Shown piece after piece: positions 1 through 5,324 of a stretch of DNA of 6,612 nucleotides (position 1 is its first letter; every line of letters begins with the position of its first letter). Source of the DNA: Candidatus Hermodarchaeota archaeon. Its GTDB lineage: Archaea; Asgardarchaeota; Hermodarchaeia; Hermodarchaeales; Hermodarchaeaceae. Made by a program: the position numbers and the translations under genes. The notes beneath the pieces are model-generated. The model did no database searches and had not been told where the DNA came from. It saw only the letters and a list, made by a program, of their open reading frames with translations. The DNA is taken from positions 1-6,612 of the forward strand of contig JAEOSV010000266.1 of NCBI GenBank assembly GCA_016840185.1, read 5' to 3'.

Positions 1-529
1 AATCGACCCGGAACTTTAGGTCAGGCGCTTTCATTATCTCACCTTTCGTTATCACACTATTGCTGTCCATCGCAACGACGTTCTCACCAACCGTTTGAAT
101 GGTACCTGCCATGGCAGAACCCATGGAAATGCCTTCCCAGTGGTTCTTCGCTACTGCTGTGGAACCTAGCCCGGCAATAAGCATAGGCACCTTGAGTGGG
201 ATACCACCTACAGAGGTGGAGGCGTCAGCGTTGGGAAATAATGCGACGTCAGAATCGGCTTCGATACCTTCGGCACCTTGAAGTGCGGCAAGTAACTGCA
301 GGTGTGACCAGTCAAGCCCAAAGTCCTTGTTCGCAGACGCAGTGCTCTGCCCGAAATACTCATTGGTCGGGTAAAGAACTTCATGACCGCGAAACGCAGA
401 TTTGCTGATCATACAGAGGACTTTGCAGTCCCGAATACAGATGCCACACATTCCACTGACCGGATTCGGATCGCGAGTCCGGAGTGCTGTGCCATCGGTG
501 GATCGTGCGTTACATCGACTATCATCCAT
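1..529 (-). CDS. FMN-binding glutamate synthase-related protein, N-terminal part (cut by left edge)
   Basis: The reverse strand is open from the left edge to an ATG at 529, giving 176 visible codons. The protein begins MDDSRCNARSTDGTALRTRD and, from about residue 27, has a cysteine motif CGICIRDCKVLC (C-x2-C-x3-C-x3-C). Next come KSAFRGHEVLYP, STASANKDFGLDWS, GAEGIE, STSVGGIPLKVP, AGLGSTAVAKNHW and GTIQTVGEN. From memory, these blocks match the archaeal proteins annotated as FMN-binding glutamate synthase family (GltB domain 2-like), soluble flavoproteins of roughly 500 residues. The FMN and catalytic part would lie beyond the edge. Whether they make glutamate is not established, since stand-alone proteins of this group lack the glutaminase domain. 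The ATG at 529 is preferred because GAGGT lies 8 bases upstream. An in-frame ATG at 544 would add five residues but has no visible ribosome binding site. The cysteine motif probably holds a metal or Fe-S centre (inference). The gene is divergent from the dodecin-like gene. Confidence 0.8.
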   Translation of the reverse strand, partial: MDDSRCNARSTDGTALRTRDPNPVSGMCGICIRDCKVLCMISKSAFRGHEVLYPTNEYFGQSTASANKDFGLDWSHLQLLAALQGAEGIEADSDVALFPNADASTSVGGIPLKVPMLIAGLGSTAVAKNHWEGISMGSAMAGTIQTVGENVVAMDSNSVITKGEIMKAPDLKFRVD

Positions 530-537
530 CACGATAA

Positions 538-542
538 ACCTC
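538..542 (-). promoter_or_regulatory. Ribosome binding site GAGGT that decides the start of the glutamate synthase-related gene
   Basis: Read on the reverse strand, GAGGT stands 8 bases before the ATG at 529. It falls inside the first codons of the longer reading from the ATG at 544. This argues for the shorter protein start. Confidence 0.55.
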
Positions 543-564
543 ATGTTTAATTGTGTCGTGGGGT

Positions 565-580
565 CTTTACAATTGTAAAG
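565..580. promoter_or_regulatory. Perfect 16-bp palindrome, probable operator
   Basis: CTTTACAATTGTAAAG equals its own reverse complement. It lies 36 to 51 bases upstream of the ATG of the leftward glutamate synthase-related gene, in the divergent promoter region. Its A/T-rich core could also overlap or serve as the TATA element of that gene. Alternatively, the TTTTTAAC stretch near 605-612 (reverse strand) is the TATA box, and the palindrome then sits at the transcription start. Either placement suits a dimeric repressor. No regulator gene is visible in the window. Confidence 0.5.
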
Positions 581-639
581 GGACTTTGCCGTTGACTCGG
601 TTCCGTTAAAAAGACTTTGGTTGTATCGGTCTGGTTCTC

Positions 640-653
640 TTAACTATTGTTAA
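640..653. promoter_or_regulatory. Second inverted repeat related to the 565-580 palindrome
   Basis: TTAAC-TATT-GTTAA has perfect 5-bp arms around a 4-base A/T spacer. This is the same layout as TTTAC-AATT-GTAAA at 566-579, with arms differing at one position. The two centres are 74 bp apart, about seven helical turns. It overlaps TTAAAATA (650-657), which could be a TATA-like element for the rightward dodecin-like gene, although that would imply a leader of about 85 bases. Its role as an operator is inferred from symmetry and position only. Confidence 0.35.
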
Positions 654-767
654 AATAAACAAGCAATCAAGTAATCCTAGACCTTCTTGCTGAGGACTGA
701 ATTCTCCTCCTTTGGGATAGAAAACCTTAAGCTCACTTATCAGCAAATAGGGTACTAGGTTTTGTAA

Positions 768-980
768 ATGGGTGTAATCAAAGTCATTGAACTTGTAGGT
801 AACTCAACGAAAAGCTGGGAAGACGCAGCCAATCAAGCTGTGATGACGGCGGCAGCGACTCTTCGAGGGTTGACCGGTGCGGATGTCACCGGGATGACCG
901 CGGTCATCAAGGAAGGAAAGATCATCGAATACCGTGCAACCGTCAAGATTGCCTTCCAGATTGAAGGCGTCAAAGAATAA
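768..980 (+). CDS. Dodecin-like small protein lacking the flavin-contact residues
   Basis: This is a 70-residue soluble protein with the dodecin layout: strand KVIELVG (5-11), helix SWEDAANQAVMTAAATLRG (16-34), then two long strands ending VKIAFQIEG (59-67). Dodecins assemble into hollow 12-mers that store flavin or, in some subgroups, other ligands. From memory the sequence aligns without gaps to Halobacterium dodecin over its last 37 residues. In that alignment the flavin-stacking Trp is Gly37 and the flavin-contacting Gln is Arg56. The Arg in the motif YRxxV resembles the non-flavin 'calcium dodecin' type (M. tuberculosis Rv0379), so flavin binding should not be assumed. The ATG start has AGGT (757-760) 7 bases upstream. 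The gene appears monocistronic, with a terminator following 11 bases after the stop. The family call is firm; the ligand is unknown. Confidence 0.88.
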   Translation: MGVIKVIELVGNSTKSWEDAANQAVMTAAATLRGLTGADVTGMTAVIKEGKIIEYRATVKIAFQIEGVKE

Positions 981-991
981 CCCTTATGGTT

Positions 992-1027
992 GAGGGATGG
1001 AGCGCCGTCCCTCCGTTTTTCTTTTTT
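992..1027 (+). terminator. Hairpin plus T-tract terminator of the dodecin-like gene
   Basis: GAGGGATGG (992-1000) pairs with CCGTCCCTC (1005-1013) around the loop AGCG. The stem has nine pairs, one of them a T-G wobble. It is followed after two bases by five T, one C and six T (1016-1027). In archaea the T-tract alone can end transcription; here a strong bacterial-style hairpin is also present. It separates the dodecin-like gene from the Fe-S protein gene. Confidence 0.8.
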
Positions 1028-1063
1028 CTAACACAAACACACATTAATGACAAGGTAGGAAGT

Positions 1064-1081
1064 ATGCGACACCTTCACTGA
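1064..1081 (+). other. Five-codon mini-ORF (MRHLH) in frame with the following Fe-S protein gene
   Basis: ATG CGA CAC CTT CAC TGA follows AAGGTAGGA (1052-1060). This contains AAGGT 7 bases before the ATG, a better initiation site than that of the main gene. The TGA (1079-1081) overlaps the GAGGG that serves the main gene. The mini-ORF is in the same frame as the Fe-S protein gene, separated only by this TGA. It may be a translated leader peptide, a relic of an older start cut off by a nonsense mutation, or chance. Nothing in the sequence separates these. Confidence 0.3.
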
Positions 1082-1084
1082 GGG
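1079..1084 (+). promoter_or_regulatory. Ribosome binding site TGAGGG of the Fe-S protein gene
   Basis: GAGG (1080-1083) lies 7 bases before the TTG at 1091 but only one base before the TTG at 1085. The spacing therefore favours 1091 as the start. Confidence 0.5.
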
Positions 1085-1090
1085 TTGAAC

Positions 1091-2197
1091 TTGACAGAAT
1101 CTGAAGATGTGTATCGTACTCTCCAGCAGCACATGGACCAGTTTCCCGTTAGATTTCCTAAACGGAAAGGTGGTGCGGAAATTCGCCTCTTGAAACGCTT
1201 GTTCACACCTAAAGAGGCTGAGATTGCCACGAAGCTAAGGTTCACGCCTTATCCTTCCGAAACCGTGGACGACATTTACCCAAGATTAGAAGAAACTGGA
1301 ATGACAAAACAGGACCTAGAAGAAACCTTGGATGTCATGGCGAAAAAGGGAATCATTAGCTACCATAGAGAAGGAGACACGAAACACTATGGTAATGCTC
1401 CTTGGGTCATCGGAATTTATGAGTTTCAAGTGGATAAACTGACTCCCGAACTCGTGGCTGAAATACGGAATTTCTATAGTTCTCCACCCACTGAGGAGAT
1501 TCAGAAAACAGGCATCTCTCAGATGCGGACAATTCCCGTTGGGCAAAGTATTCGACGAGAAGATAGCGTTGCCAATTACGATAATATCCAGCAACTCATT
1601 GAGCAATCTAACGGACCATTCGTTGTAGTCAATTGTATCTGTCGCCAGGAGAAGGATATCGCCGGAGATTCGTGTAAAGCCACAGATCGGCGAGAACTCT
1701 GTTTTGGTGTAGGACGGTTCTCACAAGCGTACATCGATTTTGGTTGGGGTCGTGAAGTTTCTAAAGAAGAAATGCTGGCAATCCTAGAACAAAATAAGAA
1801 TGAAGGGTTAGTTCTCCAACCAAGTAACACACAAAATATTGAATTTGTTTGCAGTTGTTGTGGATGCTGCTGTGGGGGAATTGTAAGTACGAAAGCAGCC
1901 CCTCGACCAGTTGATTATTTCACCACGAATTACTATGCCTTAGCGAACTCTGATTTATGCACAGCCTGTGGGACCTGTGTGGATTTATGTCAAATGGATG
2001 CCGCAACAATTGATGGTGACACAGTGAATATCGATTTAGATCGATGTATCGGGTGTGGAGTATGTATTGCGAATTGTCCCTCTGATGCACTCACATTAGA
2101 GACCAAAGAAAAGTTGCACACACCACCTGAAAACTACGACGACTTGTATTCACAAATGGACCATCGACGAAAGGAATTAGACAAAGCCGAGAAATAA
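1091..2197 (+). CDS. Cysteine-rich iron-sulfur protein with N-terminal winged-helix-like region and two ferredoxin clusters
   Basis: This is a protein of 368 residues from the TTG at 1091 (370 if TTG 1085 is used). Residues about 30-100 look like a winged-helix fold (LLKRLFTPKEAEIATKL, then an MAKKGIISY wing). The middle holds NCICRQ with C182 and C184, followed by C195 and C204. The block CSCCGCCCGG follows, with six Cys at C254, C256, C257 and C259-261. The C-terminal part carries two 4Fe-4S motifs: CTACGTCVDLC (C290, 293, 296, 300; Gln instead of the usual Pro after the last Cys) and CIGCGVCIANCP (C319, 322, 325, 329). The tail is charged and helical. No membrane segment or signal peptide is visible, so it should be cytoplasmic. 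I recall similar unnamed 4Fe-4S proteins in archaea and anaerobic bacteria. An electron-transfer role is inferred, and its partner is not in the window. Upstream lies the terminator of the previous gene, so it needs its own promoter, but I see no clear TATA box between 1028 and 1060. It converges with the ABC ATPase gene, 25 bases apart. Confidence 0.85.
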   Translation: MTESEDVYRTLQQHMDQFPVRFPKRKGGAEIRLLKRLFTPKEAEIATKLRFTPYPSETVDDIYPRLEETGMTKQDLEETLDVMAKKGIISYHREGDTKHYGNAPWVIGIYEFQVDKLTPELVAEIRNFYSSPPTEEIQKTGISQMRTIPVGQSIRREDSVANYDNIQQLIEQSNGPFVVVNCICRQEKDIAGDSCKATDRRELCFGVGRFSQAYIDFGWGREVSKEEMLAILEQNKNEGLVLQPSNTQNIEFVCSCCGCCCGGIVSTKAAPRPVDYFTTNYYALANSDLCTACGTCVDLCQMDAATIDGDTVNIDLDRCIGCGVCIANCPSDALTLETKEKLHTPPENYDDLYSQMDHRRKELDKAEK

Positions 2198-2222
2198 CTA
2201 GGCTTCAATCACACCTTAACTA

Positions 2223-2906
2223 TCAACGTCCACCGGAGAGACGACCATCTGACATTGTAAAATGGCGGTCCGCATATTTGATGAGTTCTTGGTCGTGGGT
2301 CACAACGACGAAGGTAATTTTTTCTTGTTTGTTTAGCTTGCGGAGGAGCTGCATGATTGTAGCGCCGGTTTTTGTATCAAGGTCACCAGTGGGTTCATCG
2401 GCAAAGACAACTTTGGGCTTATTAACTAGGGCACGTGCAATAGCGGTGCGTTGTTGTTCTCCGCCAGAGAGCTGGCGAGGAATGTGATCCTTTCTTTCCA
2501 CCATGTCCACAGCACGGATGACTTCCATGGCTTTGTCTTCGATTTCATTCCCGGTCATGTCTGTGGGCCATAGGGGTGAAGCCACGTTTTCGTAGACGGT
2601 CATTGTGGAGATCAGGTTAAAGAGTTGAAAGATGAATCCAATTTTCTCTTGGCGAATCTTGGGGAGGACACGTTCATCGACAACTGTGAGGTCCATTTGA
2701 TCGAAGATAATACGTCCATCAGTTGGTCGATCAAGACCCGATAAGACATTCAGGAGGGTTGTTTTGCCGCATCCACTTTTTCCCTCGATGACGATGAATT
2801 CGCCGGATCTGATGGTCATGTTTATGTCGCGAAGGGCATGGATGATTTCACGGCCACGTCGATATTCTTTCTGGATTTTTTGTGCTACAATTATATCGTC
2901 AGGCAA
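2223..2906 (-). CDS. ABC transporter ATP-binding protein, LolD/MacB/FtsE type
   Basis: This 227-residue cytoplasmic ATPase has all the motifs of an active nucleotide-binding domain: Walker A GKSGCGKTT (42-50), Q-loop Gln94 in FIFQLFNLI, signature LSGGEQQR (146-153), Walker B VVFADE (Asp170, Glu171), D-loop GDLD (174-177) and switch His204 in VVVTHD. FQxFNL after the Q-loop and ADEPTGDLD are typical of the LolD/MacB/FtsE family. These ATPases drive FtsX-type permeases by mechanotransmission rather than classic import. The length is normal for the family. The start is TTG at 2906, with GGAGG (2916-2920, reverse strand) 9 bases upstream. The gene begins 15 bases after the permease stop, so the two are almost certainly cotranscribed. 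The substrate cannot be read from the sequence. No T-tract terminator is visible in the 25 bases before the convergent Fe-S gene. Confidence 0.93.
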   Translation of the reverse strand: MPDDIIVAQKIQKEYRRGREIIHALRDINMTIRSGEFIVIEGKSGCGKTTLLNVLSGLDRPTDGRIIFDQMDLTVVDERVLPKIRQEKIGFIFQLFNLISTMTVYENVASPLWPTDMTGNEIEDKAMEVIRAVDMVERKDHIPRQLSGGEQQRTAIARALVNKPKVVFADEPTGDLDTKTGATIMQLLRKLNKQEKITFVVVTHDQELIKYADRHFTMSDGRLSGGR

Positions 2907-2915
2907 GTTGTTTTT

Positions 2916-2920
2916 CCTCC
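2916..2920 (-). promoter_or_regulatory. Ribosome binding site GGAGG for the TTG-started ATPase gene
   Basis: On the reverse strand GGAGG directly follows the permease stop (GAATAATGGAGG) and stands 9 bases before the TTG at 2906. It supports this non-ATG start and suggests translational coupling with the permease. Confidence 0.6.
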
Positions 2921-2921
2921 A

Positions 2922-3521
2922 TTATTCGGGTCGAGTTAAGGCCCGCATTGGGCTGATTCGCAGGGATCGCCATAGCAGAATGAGAATTCCAGGTAGTTGG
3001 ACTACCATAATGGCTGCAAAGGCGATCAGCATGAAGAATGGGTTGATAAGTATGAGGCGAAGGGAATCGGGGATGAAAATGGTTGTATTTCCAAGAGGGT
3101 CAAAACTAAGCATGATTGCAACAGAACAATAGAGACCTGTTGCAAGAACTCCTAGTACGGCAATCGCTATTACGGCTGCAATTGTGATGAAGACAACTTC
3201 ACCCAGAACGAGTTGTCGAACGTCATGATTTGACCAGCCCACACATTTCAGGGTGGCGATATCATCTCTCCTTCCATGAGCTAGTAACCAGGAAAAGATG
3301 ATTCCCATGATTGTCCCTGCGACCATAGTCCATCCAATAATCACCATATAGTATGCTAAGGTTTCAGGATTAACTGGGGGAATGAATAATTCGATATAAT
3401 ATTGCCGGATGATAAAGGCAATCCAGGTCAACAAAATTGCATAGGCGACAAGAAACACGATAAACCGTCGCGATGTGCGCATACTAATACGCCAAGCTTT
3501 GAAGAAAATCCGAAGTACCAT
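2922..3521 (-). CDS. Minimal FtsX-type ABC transporter permease
   Basis: This is a 199-residue integral membrane protein with four predicted helices (about 20-38, 57-80, 109-137, 156-184). The cytoplasmic stretch GRRDDIATLKCVGWSNHDVR (83-102), followed by QLVLGE (103-108), matches the FtsX-family coupling region (R-R-x-x-I-x-x-L-K-x-x-G then a Glu before helix 3). The C-terminal tail SPMRALTRPE is also family-like. In MacB or LolC/E a large extracytoplasmic domain separates helices 1 and 2; here that loop is only about 18 residues. The protein may therefore act as a bare mechanical module or need a separate partner. It would pair as a homodimer, or with another permease, on the ATPase encoded just downstream. 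The start is ATG at 3521, with a purine-rich GAGGAAGGA a few bases upstream. The FtsX-type call is good; the function is unknown. Confidence 0.82.
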   Translation of the reverse strand: MVLRIFFKAWRISMRTSRRFIVFLVAYAILLTWIAFIIRQYYIELFIPPVNPETLAYYMVIIGWTMVAGTIMGIIFSWLLAHGRRDDIATLKCVGWSNHDVRQLVLGEVVFITIAAVIAIAVLGVLATGLYCSVAIMLSFDPLGNTTIFIPDSLRLILINPFFMLIAFAAIMVVQLPGILILLWRSLRISPMRALTRPE

Positions 3522-3617
3522 TATGATCCTTCCTCTGCCGCGTGGTCTGTACTCTCTAACGAGAGACTCCTTAAAACTGCTTTGACTCCCTTGAGTGGTC
3601 TACTCGTCGTCCGTTAT
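3522..3617 (-). promoter_or_regulatory. 96-base spacer before the permease with a possible internal promoter
   Basis: The gap holds no gene. On the reverse strand GTTTTAAG (3570-3577) could be a TATA box, placing a start about 25 bases downstream near 3548 and leaving a short leader to the ATG at 3521. This would let the permease-ATPase pair be transcribed apart from the upstream membrane protein gene. The match is weak. Confidence 0.2.
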
Positions 3618-4172
3618 TCACTCAATGATCTTCTGTGCGTAATGACTGACCATCCGGGATGCAAGTTGAATCAATCCAGTTACGGCCAGAACAGCGACGC
3701 ACAACATAATGATGTTTGGATAAATCGAATTTGTGATGGCATACAGCAAAGGTAGTAGATACTTCCAAAGTAAGTAGATCGCATAGATTCCTGCTAGCGA
3801 AAAGAAAACCACAGAGAAAGCGAATAACATGAGAATGATTTGTCCATCTCGGCTTCCTGTTGTCACGCGGCCGATTCCATCACCAAGGACAAACCGCTTA
3901 ACCCGTCCATGAAATCGGATGAAAAACCCGAAGAACAACATAAACACGGCAAAGGCTATGGCTCCGCCGATTAAGATGAGGAACACAACAATGTCTTGGC
4001 TGTTTTTAATCAAGTCCCAAATTCCGGTCAGGACCAGAAAATATCCTACACAAGCAGCGATGAACACGAGCAGTGTCAGAAGTTGGATAATGAAGGTGCC
4101 TGTTGTTGCACCAGAAAACAAGCTGTCAAGGTTCACTCCTCGTTTGGGTTTAGTTGAGGTTTCTTTTGGCAC
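3618..4172 (-). CDS. Four-helix membrane protein of unknown function upstream of the ABC genes
   Basis: I do not recognise this 184-residue protein. It has a basic, Thr/Lys-rich cytoplasmic N-terminus (1-20) and then four hydrophobic segments at about 27-50, 61-85, 111-136 and 140-171. The loop between the second and third is strongly basic with glycines (RFHGRVKRFVLGDGIGR, 86-102). By the positive-inside rule, both termini and this loop face the cytoplasm. It has no cysteine motif, no signal peptidase site and no enzyme motif. The start is GTG at 4172, with GGTGG (4183-4187) 10 bases upstream; the frame is closed by a stop just beyond. It lies on the same strand as the FtsX-type permease and ATPase, 96 bases before them, so it may be an accessory subunit of that transporter. 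This is inferred from position only. Confidence 0.7.
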   Translation of the reverse strand: MPKETSTKPKRGVNLDSLFSGATTGTFIIQLLTLLVFIAACVGYFLVLTGIWDLIKNSQDIVVFLILIGGAIAFAVFMLFFGFFIRFHGRVKRFVLGDGIGRVTTGSRDGQIILMLFAFSVVFFSLAGIYAIYLLWKYLLPLLYAITNSIYPNIIMLCVAVLAVTGLIQLASRMVSHYAQKIIE

Positions 4173-4327
4173 GGTCTTAATACCACCAGAAGCGAGTTAT
4201 GTACCCACTCGCAGGTGTTGATACAAAAAGCTTCCGTCATCAGCCTGAGACAAAGGCTTATAGGACAGAGTGTCGGGAGAAACCTAGCTCCATCAGTAAT
4301 TGTGCATGCAAGTGTGGCGACCATTCA
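4173..4327. promoter_or_regulatory. Divergent promoter region between the membrane protein gene and the nad operon
   Basis: These 155 bases separate two divergent genes. For the rightward nad operon, CTTATAGG (4257-4264) is the best TATA-like element, predicting a start near 4287 and a leader of about 40 bases. For the leftward gene, the A/T-rich TTTTTGTAT near 4221-4229 (reverse strand) is a candidate. I see no palindrome or riboswitch-like fold. Both assignments are weak. Confidence 0.25.
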
Positions 4328-5260
4328 ATGGGCTCGTTAAACTCCCAGCAAAGGGAAATCCGACAATTAGCAGAAGAACAGAACATAGTGATTTTCGCCC
4401 ATAATTACCAGCCACCAGAAATTCAAGACATCGCTGATTATATTGGTGACAGTTTCGGATTATGCCAAAAAGCCCAACAAATCGAAGCTAACACCATTCT
4501 CTTTTGTGGAGTACGATTCATGGCTGAAACGGCAGCAATTCTCAATCCTGATAAGCGCGTTCTGATTCCGGATCCCTCAGCCAGGTGCCCAATGGCTGCA
4601 CAGCTTCCCGTAAAAACGATTCGCGAGGCAAAACAGAAGCACCCTGGTGTACCCGTGGTGTTATATGTTAACACCACCGCTGAGGCAAAGGCAGAAGCAG
4701 ATGTCATTTGTACCTCGTCAAATCTTTGCACCATTCTCAATGCCCTCGATACAAACCCTGTCATCTTTGGACCAGATGGTAATATGGCGGATTATGCTCA
4801 TCATATCTGCGAATATGACATCATTCCAATTCCTGAACATGGATTCTGCCATGTCCATGTCACCTTCAGTTTCGACCCTCAAACCCTTGCATTGAAACAG
4901 GAGCATCCACACGCAAAACTTCTCGTCCACCCTGAATGTGGTTGGAGTATCCAAGAACAAGCAGACTTCATCGGGTCCACCGGACAGATGCTTCAATATG
5001 CTCGTGAGAGTGAAGCGTCAACCTTCATAATCTGCACTGAAGTGGATTTAGTCACTCGAATGCGACGAGAAATCCCTGGTAAAACCTTCCTCCCCGCCCT
5101 CGACTATGCAGTTTGCAAGGCGATGAAAAAAATCACCCTAGACAAAATCAAAGCCAGTTTGGTTAAAGATCAGTTTAAGGTAACCGTTCCCACGATCATT
5201 GCCGATAAAGCTCGTACCGCCATTCAACGCATGCTTGACCTCACGACAATCAATGACTAG
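4328..5260 (+). CDS. nadA: Quinolinate synthase NadA
   Basis: This 310-residue cytoplasmic enzyme condenses iminoaspartate with dihydroxyacetone phosphate to quinolinate, using an oxygen-sensitive 4Fe-4S cluster. Its three cluster cysteines are visible: Cys87 in SARCPMA, Cys204 in HPECGWS and Cys263 in DYAVCKAM. Family blocks in order are IFAHNYQPPEIQDIADYIGD (22-41), FMAETAAILNP, YVNTTAEAKAEADVICTSSN (113-132), IFGPDGN, GFCHVH (172-177), STGQM and FLPALD. The length fits archaeal and Thermotoga NadA of about 300 residues. The frame is open back to an ATG at 4199, but that 43-residue extension (with NCACKCGD) does not resemble NadA and would run through the likely promoter. ATG 4328 is therefore chosen, even though no good ribosome binding site precedes it. 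It is the first gene of the nadA-nadC-nadE operon, with nadC beginning 64 bases after its stop. Confidence 0.95.
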   Translation: MGSLNSQQREIRQLAEEQNIVIFAHNYQPPEIQDIADYIGDSFGLCQKAQQIEANTILFCGVRFMAETAAILNPDKRVLIPDPSARCPMAAQLPVKTIREAKQKHPGVPVVLYVNTTAEAKAEADVICTSSNLCTILNALDTNPVIFGPDGNMADYAHHICEYDIIPIPEHGFCHVHVTFSFDPQTLALKQEHPHAKLLVHPECGWSIQEQADFIGSTGQMLQYARESEASTFIICTEVDLVTRMRREIPGKTFLPALDYAVCKAMKKITLDKIKASLVKDQFKVTVPTIIADKARTAIQRMLDLTTIND

Positions 5261-5312
5261 GAAATCCAACGGAGAGAAGGCTTTTAGAATCAGGCAACTC
5301 ACTAGCATACTC

Positions 5313-5319
5313 GGAGTGA
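5313..5319 (+). promoter_or_regulatory. Ribosome binding site GGAGTGA that decides the nadC start
   Basis: GGAGTGA stands 5 bases before the ATG at 5325 and is close to the full archaeal complement GGAGGTGA. In-frame upstream starts (ATG 5253, overlapping the nadA stop, and ATG 5199, inside nadA) lack such a signal. Confidence 0.65.
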
Positions 5320-5324
5320 GCCCC

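Noticed and set aside
99..408. Two rightward open frames of 60 and 70 codons
   Set aside because: They lie opposite the glutamate synthase-related gene, whose protein has clear family blocks; the rightward products have no recognisable features.
1085..1090. TTG at 1085 as start of the Fe-S protein
   Set aside because: Only one base separates it from the GAGG signal, while TTG 1091 has 7 bases; the effect on the protein is two residues.
1316..1830. Leftward open frames of 96 and 84 codons inside the Fe-S protein gene
   Set aside because: They are antisense to a gene with conserved cysteine motifs and show no family features or ribosome binding sites.
2764..3132. Rightward 122-codon frame across the ATPase/permease junction
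   Set aside because: It is antisense to two well-supported genes and its product is low in recognisable structure.
3552..3565. Hairpin CTCTC-TAAC-GAGAG in the spacer before the permease
   Set aside because: A five-pair stem is expected by chance in this length and no T-tract follows on the reverse strand, so I do not call a terminator or attenuator.
3402..3755. Rightward 117-codon frame spanning the 96-base spacer
   Set aside because: Both ends overlap real genes on the other strand and the product resembles nothing; it has no ribosome binding site worth noting.
5199..5324. Upstream in-frame starts for nadC at 5199 and 5253
   Set aside because: They lie in or overlap the end of nadA and lack a ribosome binding site, whereas ATG 5325 has a strong GGAGTGA and gives the normal NadC length.
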